64,000 nucleotides of DNA, taken from Coniella vitis. Taxonomy: Eukaryota; Ascomycota; Sordariomycetes; Diaporthales; Schizoparmaceae. This document shows, one piece after another, positions 1 to 12,138 of this stretch. Each line of letters opens with the position of its first letter. Position 1 is the stretch's first letter. The notes under the pieces are model-generated. The model did no database searches. It was not told where the DNA came from and saw only the letters and a program-made list of their open reading frames with translations. The stretch is taken from NCBI GenBank assembly GCA_011317545.1, contig WUJK01000003.1, positions 3,348,001 through 3,412,000 of the forward strand, given 5' to 3'. The position numbers were made by a program, and so were the translations under genes.

Positions 1-1432
1 GGAAGACGTACGTTGTACTACGAGAGGATGGTTTCCTAGTCACACAACGCTAACACCCTTTTCATAGTTGTTGCCATTGTCTTTCGGGCCTCCTTGGCAG
101 AGACCAGGAGCAGTCCAAGAAAATCCATAGATCTTCCCAACAACCCGTTCACGCAGTCACCAGCGATGGTTGCTCTTCATCACATTTAGTGTTTCTACCA
201 GCCGGCTTGGACGAGGAAGTGGTCTCCGCCGTGAATCCGAGCAATATCTCAAATGACTACAGCTTTTTTGTCTGTTGCTGTGATCGTTGCGAAGCGCCAT
301 TGAGGCCAAATCCAGAAGTTCGGAGCCATATTGGTCCTCTACCCAAAGTTTGCGTGATCAGTGAACCGCTTCTGGATGACCTAGACAGTACCCATGTGCA
401 ACGGTTTGGTTGTATTGTTGTTTCGAGGTCCGGTGATATGCGTCAAAGGCTCAGTCTTTGCAAAAGCCCTGTACTGGACGGCTGAACTGTTCAGACGGCG
501 TTCAAGACGGGCACACACGTCGACCGAATATCAGTGAGATTGGTTTTGGCAGGTCATGTCGATACTGATGAGACAAGTAGCTCGATCGGCAAGGCAGCCC
601 ATGAGCTATGTCTTCTATAAGGAAGCAACCAGACCAAGAAATTGATGAGACCACCTCCTGTAAAACTCACAGAGCAACTCTTGATCCATACATCCCGATT
701 ACCGGCATATAAATTGCACATTAGTGCTGCGAAATATGACTTAAGCCCAGCTAGCTATGAAATCGCCTTAAATATTGTGGGTGTACAAAACATTATTATA
801 CATTGTGCTTTTATTTTGGGCACTCCAAAAGGCGACAGATGCAATTGAGGCAATCTAAGGCTGACTAACCCTAGAGGTTCAGGGCCACTCTTTGCTTACA
901 CGCTGAAGCTGAGAACATTGCGGACGTCACTGAAGCAAGAGGCAGCTCGCACGCGAGGCGCTCGACAGCCCTACTTCTGTCATCTGACCTCAGTATGCGT
1001 ATTCCGCCGGTGCCGGATTTCTGGAAAGTGCACCTTTATTCGAACTGGTCCTGCACAACCAGGGTGGCTATCGTCCGATATTTGCGCTCGTGACTTGCTT
1101 TAAAGATGTGCTCCTTCGTCGGCCACGGGCTCATACCGACTGTGGAGTATAAAACCCAGCATTGCTAACTAGAAGACCTTTTCTCGTCTGGTTAAGCTAA
1201 ACCTCCACTTCTCTCCTTGTTTGGATTCATCACCATATGAGGCACACTCTGCAGGCTTTGGGGGGCAGTGTAAACTGGTTTCGCGAGCGGTGTCCTCGGG
1301 TGTCAAGACTCGCCAATATTGTCTCATATTGTGTTATGATTGGGCCTGCCATTTTCGATCCCGTCTGCGCAACAAAAAACCACCGCTATTGTAACACATG
1401 AGTCCAGATCCATCACATGACCCTGCTGCCCC
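1..1432. other. Intergenic, no supported gene
   Basis: Open frames here are short, overlap on both strands and show no recognisable domain. A TATAAA element lies near 1148, about 285 bp ahead of the relic coding region that follows, and could belong to its old promoter. Nothing else stands out. Confidence 0.5.
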
Positions 1433-2400
1433 TTGGGGGCTTCTTCATTTTCGAAGTCAAAAAGTCCTCAATGTCTGACCACTACCAGCCTTCTTCTTGT
1501 GTTTGCACCATCCGCTACCGTGTGGTACCTGTTGAACATTGATGCACTCTTCAGGCGAGCTCTCACTCCTTCCTCAATCTTTCGTGGTCTGGACTCCCAA
1601 GATCTGGATGTAATTGACACAAGCACAGCAGCGCGGGACGCTTCACTGGCCCTTTGGGATTAACCCTTCTCTTGGTTATCGCCGCCTTCACAGAGCGTTT
1701 GCATACGTACCTGGTCTTCTGGCTTCCGCTGTACTTTACAGGTCTGAGTCTGATAACGGCGTTAGTGACGTACTTGGTCTGGTCGGCGCAGAGGATCTCG
1801 GGCTTGGCTTCTTCAGGACTTACTGACCTCGAGACTCAGACCCTTTGGGATTCTGATCAGAATTACAATCGCGATGACGTTCGGTTCTTGTACGGGGTTG
1901 TCGCACACGATACGCCAACTCCAGCTATTGTTCGTTGGGTGAGGGAGCCAGTTGCCAGATCCATTCTTGGTCGCGCCTGTGCTGGCCTGCTTTCTTCCTC
2001 TTCTTCGAGACTCACTAAATTCGGTGCCCCAGCAAGGACCATGACCACCACTACTTTCTCCCTCCCGAGCAATACAGCGCATGTCCGTTCATCCTGGGGA
2101 GCGCGGGTGTTTGTTTCTGACTAGAGCCCTTGGCCTTGACGCTCACTCGAAAGCAACATCGGCAGCAACAGCTGTCGACGCGGGACCTCGGCGAGGACCT
2201 TTTGGTTTCTGAGTCTGGCCGGTGACGCGATGACGACAATGAAGATGACGAAGGCGACCGTGGTATTGAACGACAAACTACAATTGACCATGCGCTGCGT
2301 ATTCCCAAGTGAGCTTGGGGTCCTTGCTCGAGCGTCTTACAGTTCTGTTTCAGCAATTACTGCGTTCAGGGTGCACTTTCTCGTACGTCAACTGGGTCTT
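1433..2400 (+). pseudogene. Frame-broken relic of an unidentified membrane protein
   Basis: Three adjacent stretches in different frames read like pieces of one protein. One frame (1433-1663) carries WYLLNIDALFRRAL and the acidic patch GLDSQDLDVID. A second frame (about 1621-2124) continues with two strongly hydrophobic segments, around GLTLLLVIAAF and FWLPLYFTGLSLITALVTYL, and then a polar stretch TDLETQTLWDSDQNYNRDD. A third frame (about 2160-2335) carries an acidic tail rich in D and E, interrupted by one TGA. No intron arrangement I tried restores a single clean frame, so I read it as a decayed gene; unusual introns or assembly errors are alternatives. The family was not recognised. The base composition is not AT-rich, so RIP is not the obvious cause. 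Confidence 0.3.
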
Positions 2401-5400
2401 GGTTCTAGTTCTGGCTTTGTCGTAGAAATCCATGGACCAAAGTGGACCGGACGGCATGGAACCGGTATAGTCTCTTATGAAATCTATCTGGAACAAAGTC
2501 ACCCCTTTTCCTCTCCCCTCTTCTAAATAACAACACCAATTACCACAAACAAGATAATCCTCTCAGGCTATGGCCTACCAGCTCTGAAAGAAGAACGAAG
2601 GCAAGAAATTCCGGTGCAGGTCTTGTCATGCCTGTTTGTATCATCATCATCCTCCTCCTTCCCCTCCACACTATCACTACTTGCAATGATGTCTTTATAC
2701 GAATGTCTTAGGTAAAAGAACCATATGACTGCCTGCGTTGTGGAGTAGCGCTGGCATTCTTTATTTCGGCGACGTCACGATATTGAAGAGGGCTCCCACA
2801 ATTGCAAAGGGAAGCATACTTTCAGCATCTGCACATAATGTTTCCCAGGCGTTCGGGGTGTGGACGTTTGGTGGCAATCCTTCCTGGAGGGCAATCAATT
2901 GCAATGTATCGCCTCCCCGAGCAAGATATGGGGGGGGGAGGCTGAATTGTTGTGATTCTCGACGTTGGATAAACAATCAGCGTAGCGGCAGTGATGAAAT
3001 TCAATAGGCTGTTTGTTATGATGGCTCTTTTGATTGCATATGTCGTGACAGTCTTTCCGTTCTCCATTCGAAAACCCTGCCGTTTCGTTTTCTTTCTTGT
3101 TTCTTTCTCTTCTTCTCGCTTTTCTCTCTCCATTGGATACATTACATTATAGCTTTGCACATTCCCAAGGCTACTTATTGGCAAATCGTCCTTCTCGGCG
3201 ACAGGATTGCATTTGTTACATGGGAGGGTACAGGAACCTGGGCAGCAGTGTCTGCTCACTGCTCGCCCATTTTGGCCAAAATTGTCACGAATCGCTCAAA
3301 GAGTAATACTGGAGCAACAGCACAAACCAATCAATTACTATGCCAAGAAAGCTCATTCTACAACGCTTTCAACAATTGACTTGAAGCCTTTCATCTAGTA
3401 CATAGTACATCCCTGGCCCGGTTGAATCTCGGCAAGTAGTCCGAGTACCAATCCGGGCGAAGCAAGAGATGAGGAACAAGAAAAAATCGAAAAAAAAAGA
3501 AAAAAAAAAAAGGAAAAGAAAAGAAAAGAGAAAAACGATCGATAGAACAACAAAGCGGCAAAAGTCAAAAGCCAGATCGGCAAACCGGCAAAACGGGACC
3601 CCGTTCGTTCTACAGGCTCGTCTGCCGAGCGAGCACATCCGAAAGTCGCTTTTTTTTTTTTTACCCCTCGGCTGCAGCGGGTTTTTTTGGAAGTTTGAGT
3701 GGCTTGCTGGGTTCTAATCGTGTGTATTATGGAAGAGCTGGTGCAAAACGTATGAGCTGTTTTGGCAGACAGGGGCAGACCGGTGGCTGATGTGGGGTGA
3801 GGGGGAAAGGGACTGGGGAAGCATCTGGAGGCTCCTCGATGTGGGATTCTATTCATGCAGGACTGCAATTTTACGATTGGGCCAGCGCAGTGGGCATCTG
3901 CAGCGGGATTGCAGTAGACGGTTTAGTGCTTCCGGGGACCCGCAGGGGGCTTTGCTATAGGATGTCAGGGTGTCAGGTGGTAAAATGCTGGGGAACTATT
4001 CCCTGCCTATCAACCGGCCTGCCAACTGAACTGACTGCAGCACTCTGCGGCAGGCTGACCAAAAGGCGTAGTTGGGGGTTGCGGCCCTACAACAGCACCA
4101 AGATGAGCGATACACAGAGAACTCATTCAAAACTCTGGTGTATATACAAGGATAATACGCAACAATAATAGCATAACCCAGACAGATGCTTGTACTAGAA
4201 GTATGTACAAGTACGATGTATTATGGGCTCGGGGCTTCGTGGTGGAGACGTGTTGTGAGCCAAGCCAACGGCGAGGAGCGGAGGGGCTAGAACTGGGTAG
4301 GGATCTGCCAAAGCGATCGGCGGGCGATCTAGATTCTGGGAGTCGACCAAAAAGTCAAAAAGCATGTCAGTTGTTCCTGGAAAGGATGCTTGCGTACAGG
4401 TTGGCGATATGTCTCATCAGTGAGCTCCATGGGATGAAGGCTGTTTCGAACAGGCAGATGAGCGAAAGCAAACCGTCTTTCGATCTGGGTGAGGTGACAC
4501 GTATTGTTATCGCCGAGTGTTTGGGGATGGGTGCAATCCAATGTCTGTCCTTCGTTGGGCTGCAGTCTCAGTAGAAGCGACTACAACGTTATGTATGCAC
4601 TCAACTATGTATGCAAGTGCTTGTCGAGCCGCATACACAGTACTATGGTACTTTTATCTGCACCCCGTCGCGCAAAAGCACCAGAACCAGCCGTGTAGGC
4701 CGGCGTCTCAGGTATATCAAAGAAGACAGAGACGCGCCTCTTGATCTTGCACGACAGACCGATGAGGAAAGGATTGCGCGCACCGAGGTCAACGTTTGTT
4801 GCCCATGCGCATGACAGCGAACGATTTCCGAGTAATGCAGAATTGGGCTGGGCCCTCACAAATCATGGACCAAACAAGCTAGAACAAGCCAGAGAAAGGC
4901 CAGGGCTGATGGTGGTTGGGTTCAGTATCCGATGTTGGACAAGAACACAAAGTGTCACATAGAGCAGACGAGGAATCTGTTTACTATGTACTATGTAACA
5001 AAGGAAAGAAAGAAAAAAAAAAAGACGTGTCATGTGTGTAGGTATTATGTACGCTCACTTCAATTGTACGTACATTTCAGGAAACCCCCCCCCCCCCCCA
5101 CCAAATGGAAGACATGGAAATTAATGACTCGTCTTGTGTGGTTTTGTTTGGTGTCTGTCATTTGTTTTGGTGGCCATTTCTCGCCCGCGCGTGTTTCTTA
5201 TTTGCATTTTGTTGTTTGTTTTTGTTTTTGGCCCCGTCTCTTCTTCGACTATCAACCAGCCATCCAGCCAGACATGCAAAAAGGGGTCGCGCAGCCGCCA
5301 AAAGAGGGAGGGAAAATTTAGAAGGCGCATTCGTACACAAGCTGACAGGAAAGTGCCACTGCCAGCCCGCTAAGCGATTCAGATCTCAGGGTCCAGTACA

Positions 5401-6565
5401 AACCCTCATCCCTACACACAGCGCCCAGGGTTACTTCCGTATGACCACTGCCATGACCCGCCCGGTGCTAGCCAACTAGTCAGGGGACGAGGGATGCGCC
5501 TACCAACGTGACAGTGAAGTCACACGCGTGACAAGTAACAGTGCACCGACCTGCTGTGGTCTCCAGCACTAGCGTTCAGGGCACTCCCCTTCGAACAGCC
5601 CCCAGAAGCTTCTGAGCCGGCGGGGGCTTCCCTGTCGGCTCTACTTTACCGCCTCGGATGGCCATTTGCCCTTTTCTCCCCTCTGATTGCAACGGCGATT
5701 CTCGCTCCTCAACATCCCGCCGACGACATCCATCCACCTCCAGTCCAACGCCAGCCATCAATTCCATCCACCAATCCCTCTCGTCCATCCCCTTCTCTCT
5801 TGCTCTCCCCGTCCTCAACCGCCACGACTATTTGTTATCAAGGCTCCGTTTCCAGGACTGCAACTGCAACAAATACACGCCAACAGGCCCGTCCGTTCTT
5901 CTGACCAACCACGTAGGCACCAGGCTACAAGAAAGAGCGAGCACGAGCTGCGTCTCTTGCCTGCCCTGCCCCGTAGCCAACAACGCCGTTGCCCGACATC
6001 ACTTGCGAACTCCCCTCACAGACGGCACCATACAGCAGTAGATTGAGAGCTGCTGACTTGCCGCTCTGTCTGCACCCGACTCCTTTGCCTCGCTCAATCT
6101 CACCGCTACAGCACGTGCATACCAGCCCATTCAATCTTGTTATCCTTTCTCTGGACGGAGGCTTATTTTGACGAACTCTCTCGACTCGACAACGGGGCTG
6201 GACAGGCAGTACATGCATCTCCACCGGCCCGCAATCCGCGCTCGCTAAGGCACAGGCACGCCCAGTGACCTGCCGACCGCTGCGACACCTGCTCCTCCTT
6301 CACTGCCACCCCTCGATCTCCTTCCTCCACTCAGCCCACCGGTTCAGGGACAGGAAAACGCTCTCAATTGTCTGCGGCAGCGGAGTGGCCCTTTTTAATC
6401 ACAACATACATACATACATATTCGCCCAACCCGTCTGACCAGTCCATCCGCCTCTCAATCGACGACGCCCTTTGCCTATCCTTCTTCCCTCTATGCATAC
6501 GACCACTCTGCGGTGACACACGCTGTGACCCCATCCTCTGGCCAGGACATCGCCGACCGACAAAA
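2401..6565. other. Intergenic, low-complexity tracts, 5' leader of next gene
   Basis: No confident gene. It holds an A/G-rich tract at about 3469-3537, a T13 run at 3650-3662, a C15 run at 5085-5099, and TACTATGTA-type motifs at 3399, 4982 and 4989. From about 5650 to 6560 the plus strand becomes very C/T-rich, as is usual for promoters and 5' leaders of filamentous fungi, and leads into the gene starting at 6566. Open frames in that part (for example 5658-6041) look like by-products of this composition. Confidence 0.5.
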
Positions 6566-7546
6566 ATGGAGCCTGTTCCCGAGACAGAGAAGCTTGAGGA
6601 CTTTCGTCCTGCTCCTGTGCCGACCCTACGTCTGCAGTACTCCAACTATGCTCCCCTCTCGTCCGCCTCCGATGTCGACCTGCCCCGAAAGCCCATGACG
6701 ATGCGTCGTGCTACCGATCCATCCCCTGCCTCGCCAGTCTCTCCGACCTGGAGTGCCGCCGCTCTCCCCTACCGACCAAGGACAACTTCGCCTCTGTCGG
6801 GCAATCACATGCGGTCCAAGTCGGCGGCCGCCCTACCGCCACCCATGGGACGCGCACATTCCCTGCCCGGCATCAACGGATTCGGTCACTACTTCATACA
6901 GCGGCCAGACAGTCCTTCTGGCTCTCCACAGCGTTCTCGGGCTATGCGCAAGCCTGTCGATGAAGCTTACCCGCCTGCCTCGCCCACCCGAACCTCAGTT
7001 CTAGACCCTGAGCGTCGTCATTTGGAGAGGCCAACCGTCACACCGAACTTGGACACAACCACAGCTTCAACCCCAGCCACGCGACACAGAAGCCCATCTT
7101 CCCCCCTCCGCTACGGGGGCAGCTCCACTATGCCCGGTTCCTCGACACCCTCGTCCTTGCACTCTGTCACCTCGTCTCCAGTACAGCGACCTTACGATTA
7201 TGCGAGCGACAGCTCGTCGCTATCTGGGGGCTACGCAACCTCCTCTTCCGTGCCCTCTACTCCCATCTCTGTCAGATCCCGAAGTCCCAGCATTTCAAGC
7301 TTGGAGACGATCCCCGATACTCCTGACGCGGAGGAGGCTGCGCTTGAAGCAGAAAAGATTGCGCAGCTCAAGGCCGCAGCTGATGCCGAGGACGGCGGCG
7401 AATCCAAGAGCCGCAGCAGCTTGGATGCGCCTGTGCGTGGCCGAACCCTGATGGGTTTCGGCACTCGAGACAAGCGGAAGCGATGGAGTGTCTGTGGCGC
7501 TGAACGACGTGGCGATCTAGACCTAGAGACGATCTGGGAGGATTGA
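6566..7546 (+). CDS. Conserved disordered proline/serine-rich protein
   Basis: Single-exon gene of 326 residues. The frame is open upstream to 6368, but the ATG at 6566 (context CAAAAATGG) is the best start because the upstream part reads like leader sequence. The protein is predicted disordered: Pro, Ser, Thr and Arg dominate, with many S-P and T-P sites. Two blocks look constrained: a central basic one around MRSKSAAALPPPMGRAHSLPG (about residues 88-108) and the extreme C terminus, KRWSVCGAERRGDLDLETIWED. Between them lies a short helical acidic stretch (DAEEAALEAEKIAQLKAAADAED). From memory, filamentous ascomycetes carry similar proteins annotated as hypothetical or basic proline-rich; no function is known to me. 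The short linear motifs suggest phosphorylation-dependent docking, which is inference. Confidence 0.75.
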   Translation: MEPVPETEKLEDFRPAPVPTLRLQYSNYAPLSSASDVDLPRKPMTMRRATDPSPASPVSPTWSAAALPYRPRTTSPLSGNHMRSKSAAALPPPMGRAHSLPGINGFGHYFIQRPDSPSGSPQRSRAMRKPVDEAYPPASPTRTSVLDPERRHLERPTVTPNLDTTTASTPATRHRSPSSPLRYGGSSTMPGSSTPSSLHSVTSSPVQRPYDYASDSSSLSGGYATSSSVPSTPISVRSRSPSISSLETIPDTPDAEEAALEAEKIAQLKAAADAEDGGESKSRSSLDAPVRGRTLMGFGTRDKRKRWSVCGAERRGDLDLETIWED

Positions 7547-8908
7547 AAAGTGGGGTCCCTTGGTGGCAAAGATGGGCCCGACCACTCGGCTCTTCTGCAT
7601 TGCAAGAGTTGTTGGGGTTTAACTGCGTCCTGTGTATTGTATGTATGCGGGAATTGATCATCTCTGGTGCCATTGGTATGGTTCTATGGTATTCTGGGCA
7701 GCATGGGAGTCATTCGAACAGGATGACGGCAATCTGCGAAACATCGGAGAGGGAGGATCTGTTGAGAAGTGCTCATTTACTGTGCTTTTTCAAAACATGC
7801 TTTGCTTTTCTTATTGTTCTTTGTTTTGTGGGTCTACGAAAAGGGATATCGGCGTTCAAAGTCTGCCTCTGTTTCGATACCCCTATGGCGCATCTGGCGT
7901 TATTTTGTCGATCGATGAAAGGTTTCACGTTGGGGGCGTGGGAGTCTTTGGGGAGGGGGGGGGGGGAAGACGGCGCAAGGGTATTGAAAATGAACGAGTA
8001 AAAAGAGCTCGCCGTCTACTTTTGGAAGCAGGGCAGGATGGAAGTGCGCCCTGCTTTGGCCAAAAGAGGGAGCGAAGATCTTGAAGCTGTAAATAGCAAG
8101 TGCCATCAAGGGGCACCCGCAACAATTTGACTCAATTCAATCAGGCAGGGCGGAAACAGGTGAAGCGATAATGCCCATGCTCTGTTTTGGCTGTTACGCT
8201 ATAATTTCTTTATACGTTGCTGCTACAGTTGCTGCTCATGGGTTTGATAGTGTCGCCTTGCATATATCTCCCTTGCCGAACGGGACGAAGCGCCCGCTCT
8301 GTTGTCTGGGGGTTACCGCCATGCCGGGCGACCGAGACTTGCAACGCATCCCTTAGGGATATGCGTGATAGTTTCAAAGCACCAGCACAACAGGACACCA
8401 ATAGTTGATGTTTTGGGGGGTTAGACTCTCCCTCATCAATCACGTTGTCATGATGAGAGGCCTTGTTGTTGGGAGAGAGGGGGGGTCCAATGATGCGCAA
8501 GGGGGTGAATGAGGGATGGCGAGTAGGTAAGTGAGGATCTATAAGAGTCGAGACGGCGCGAGGGTCGCATTCTGGATGTCGTTTGACCAGAAGAAGAGCA
8601 AGCGAGTGTGGCCTTTGGTTGGTTGTTGGTTGACAATAACAAGACAGTCTTTACTTCATCAGAGATTCGGTTGCCAGAGTCAAGCGCCAGGGAATTTTCG
8701 ATTTACATTCGCTCCGTCTACAGCTGTTTACTGTTCTTCTTGTCTTGCTTGTTATTTTTGGTCTGTCCTGTCTGAGTGGTTAGGGATTGCTACATCAGAA
8801 GAGAGGAAGAAAGAAAGAGAAAGACGACAGAGAAAGGATAGAGAAGGGCAGAGAAGGGAGCGAAGCAAGACGACAAGAGAGACAACCTCTCTCGACTTTT
8901 GACCAATC
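7547..8908. other. Intergenic between two plus-strand genes
   Basis: 3' flank of the disordered-protein gene and promoter of the mucin-like gene. It contains a G-rich run near 7952-7967. A purine-rich stretch (about 8795-8890), rich in GAAAGAGA-type sequence, lies directly ahead of the start codon at 8909 and is probably its 5' leader. No gene seen. Confidence 0.5.
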
Positions 8909-11321
8909 ATGAAGCAACAGGCGGTCTTTGGGGTCTTGGGGGCATTGCTTTCAGTCCAGGTGGCAGCGTTTCCTCAGCATCCAAGAAGCGTAAGTTCATT
9001 CTCTTTTTCTCCCTGCGGTTTTCTTCTTTCCTAAGCCGCGTGTCCTTACACCGGGGCACACATGGCGATGCCACCAGCCAGCCAGCCAGCCAGCCACAAT
9101 CTTTTTTGTCTTGGCCGTACCCCTTGCTCTCCTGATATCGCAGCGAGTACACCACCACATACTAATTACATAAACATTGTCTTCTTGACAGCTCTGGCAG
9201 AGATTAAGCGGTGGCCTCAACCACGCTGACAAATATGGCGCTGAAAGCATCAAAGGCGACAAGAAGCGCAACGACGACGCAGCGTTGAGCGCAGCTGCAG
9301 CCACGACTGTCACGTCACTGGTTGTCTCGACACACACAGCCGCAACATCGACCAACTTTTGCCCGGTTCAGATCCGCTACGTAACCGTGACAGTGACCAA
9401 CCCCACCGTCTTTACCAGTTCGCTCGCCAATGTGACGGCCAACGCAACCAGTAGTGTACCCTTCTTGAATGTTACGGGCAGCAGCGCGCCCAGCCTCGCG
9501 AATGCCACGGACACCAGCGTGACCCCCTTCAACCTGACGAGTGCCACAAGTGGTGCCACCAGCAACAGCAGCGCTGCGCTGCCCACCCTGCCCACTTCTA
9601 ACGCCACTTCGACGATCCTCGTCATCAACAGCACCACGGCCGCCATCATCGTTGGCAACGCGACCGTCACGCCCTTCCTCAACAGCTCTCTACCAACGCC
9701 CACGCCCATCTTCTCCATTACTGGCACTGGGAGCGGCAGCGTGAACAGCGCCAACAGCACCAACACTGCCAGCAGTGCCCCCACCTTCAACAACGCGAGC
9801 GCCACCCTGAGCACCACGCAGCAGCCTCAAACTTCCAACAGCCTGCCTTTGCCTCTCAACATAAGCACCATTGCACCACTTGTCAACTTCTCCGTCTCCG
9901 CGACCGCCACGGCTACGGTGCTTCCACTGAGCGGCAACTTGTCGTCCTCGCTGCTGCCGACAGCGAGCATTGTCAATGGGACAGGCATCGTCATTATCTC
10001 GCCCCCTCACGCGAATATCACTGCTACTGCTACGACTATCCCCTTGGCTACTGGTACCGGCGGCGTGCCCTTTCCCCCGCCGGGTGGTGTAAACGGTACA
10101 GCACTGCCCCCCGTGCCAATTGTGGTCAACAGCTCATCAGTCATCGTTGTGTTGCCTCCGAGCACAGCCGTTCCCCCTCAGCCGCTCAACAGTTCCGTTC
10201 TGCCCGCGCCCATTGCTTCGGTATCGGTAAACGGCACCGTTGGTGTCCTTCTTCCGACCGGTACGGCTGAGCCTCCTCACGCCAATACCACCGCCACCAG
10301 CGCCGCCGTAGGTGGATCGTCGTCGGCGCCAGCCTCCTTTAGCAATGCGACTGCTACTGCTTCCGTGCCCCTCACCACGGGCCCAAGCTCGAACAACACA
10401 TCGGCATCGTCTGGCTCTGCCCCGTTGTTGGCAAACGCGACATCAACCGCATCCTCTCTTCTCCCGACGACAAATGCCACGGCTTCAGCGTCATCGGCGC
10501 CATCCTTCTCGGTTCCACTGACAACAGGCGCATCGGGCTCTTCTGGGCTACCAGCCAACGTCACAACGGCGTCTATCTCGGTGCTGACGACTCTGACGCA
10601 ATACAGCGGCAGCAGCACCATTGTCGTGGTCGTTGCATCGAGCATTCACCCCTCCGCGCCAGAGTCGTCCTCTTCATCGCGTGTCTACAGCAACACCACC
10701 ACCGCAGCAGCAGCCACTTCAGCATCTGCCTCGGGCACCTCAGAAGTCTCCCACACCTTCCCGTCGTCGGAGACCAGCACCAACGCACCCGCCACGACTT
10801 CGACCCAATCCCCGCTTATCATAGCCACCACAATCCGCCCCATCACGACAGTCCTCACCATCCTCTCCACCAGGCCTCTACCTTCCCTCCGCCCCAACAT
10901 CACCGGCACCGTCACCGGCAAGCCACAAGCCGAGCCCACGGGATCCCCCAATCCAGCAGACACCTACTGCGACGTGCACGGCCCGCCCTTGGGCGACTAC
11001 TACCTCGGCACCTGGGTCGAGAACCGAGCCAACGTTCCGGTTACGCTGGAAGGATGTTACGAATTCTGCAGCATCTTTGATGATCCCGAGCACCTGGGAG
11101 GCTGTGCAAGCTATGAGTTCCATGAGCAGGACGGCATTCCGGGCAGCGCGAGGTGTGATCTGTACGGATCGACGGTGCCATATGTTGTGGGACAGCTTGT
11201 GGATGAGTACCCTGGCGTCTGGTTTGATCTGGCATGCGGTGACCCGGGCAAGTATCTGAACGGGACAGTTGTGGGGGCAGTGGGCGTGAATGAGACGAGC
11301 GTGAGCACTGCTTCTGCTTGA
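8909..11321 (+). CDS. Secreted mucin-like glycoprotein with C-terminal Apple-like domain
   Basis: Two exons, 8909-8989 and 9192-11321, joined in phase 0 over a GTAAGT...ACAG intron of 202 bp; product 736 residues. Residues 1-20 form a clear signal peptide (MKQQAVFGVLGALLSVQVAA). A KKR at 51-53 is a probable Kex2 processing site. Residues of about 60-600 are low complexity, rich in Ser, Thr, Ala, Val and Asn, with about thirty N-x-S/T sequons, often as NAT or NSS. The last 120 residues (from about 616) are different: a six-cysteine module with LEGCYEFC, GGCASYEF and ARCDLYGS, resembling fungal PAN/Apple-like domains that bind protein or carbohydrate. No GPI signal is seen, so it is probably released or wall-held rather than lipid-anchored. 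Long antisense frames (9377-9817, 10878-11570) are compositional shadows. It converges on the PTPA gene. Confidence 0.85.
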
Positions 11322-12138
11322 GAGAGAGAGAGAGAGAAGAGGAGCAAGGAAGCAGGAGAGCCCCCAAGTTTCAACACTCCGAGCCAGGGAAGAAAGATAA
11401 TGAGGAAGAGGAAAGAAAAGATTACGGACGACAACAACAAATACCAGTGTGCCACACAATGGTATACAAGCACACGACGGAGAACCAAAAAAAAAGAAAG
11501 AAAGAAAGAAAGAAACACAAAAACGACGACAACAAATGCACACACACACAAGACTTCGAACTGCTAACAAGAGTGTTGGCGGTGGCCTAGTCTTGTGCTG
11601 TTTGCTCCTTTCTTCTTTTTTTATTCTCCATCTCGGCTATCGAGTTATTTCACGTTCGAACGCACAACATACATACAAGAAACCATCCTAGAGAGTGCTT
11701 CATTATCAGGTATATGGGTGTCTGGGAAACTGGATGGGCGGCGTTTCACTTCTTTTACACATTACACACACAACACACACACTTTTTTGGAACTCTCGGG
11801 TTGGTTCTTGGGGTCTCTTCATTACGGAAGAGTTTGTTGCTTCTTGAGGCTTCATTTTTTATCTTGGAATTCGGGTTTCTTTACTTTTTTTGTTTCTCGG
11901 GTCTCTTATATACCTAGATATATAAAGCATGATTAGCGCCTGACCTTAATTGGATGTTCCTTAATGTCTAAAAAAAACAGCTTTTGCATATTGTGCTTGT
12001 TAATTCTCTAACCGAGCCTATGCATAATTGAGCATGCGGAGAGTGTTCTTTTTTTTTTTTTAAAAAAAAAAAAAAACATATCCAGCAGGATAGACTGAAA
12101 CTGCAAATAGAGCTTGTTCTATTCGTCAACAGCCACCT
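11322..12138. other. Intergenic between convergent genes
   Basis: Carries the 3' ends of the mucin-like gene (plus) and the PTPA gene (minus). Contains GA and AAAG microsatellites (11322-11340, 11489-11516), CA-rich runs near 11530-11550 and 11761-11782, and a T13A15 inverted run at 12049-12076. No gene seen. Confidence 0.6.
12049..12076. terminator. T13A15 inverted run between convergent genes
   Basis: Thirteen T followed directly by fifteen A. It sits 63 bp past the stop of the minus-strand PTPA gene and about 730 bp past the stop of the plus-strand mucin-like gene. On each strand it gives a T-run followed by an A-run, so it could act in 3'-end formation or as a nucleosome-excluding spacer. 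The role is inferred from position only. Confidence 0.35.

Noticed and set aside
3395..3868. 157-codon minus-strand frame rich in F and S
   Set aside because: Phe/Ser run is the translation of the A/G-rich tract at 3469-3537.
9377..9817. 146-codon minus-strand frame inside the mucin-like gene
   Set aside because: Mirror of the low-complexity S/T/A coding sequence; hydrophobic V/L/A repeats with no domain.
10878..11570. 230-codon minus-strand frame over the end of the mucin-like gene
   Set aside because: Overlaps the Apple-like coding region and a GA-rich 3' flank; no recognisable domain, cysteine and serine content is compositional.
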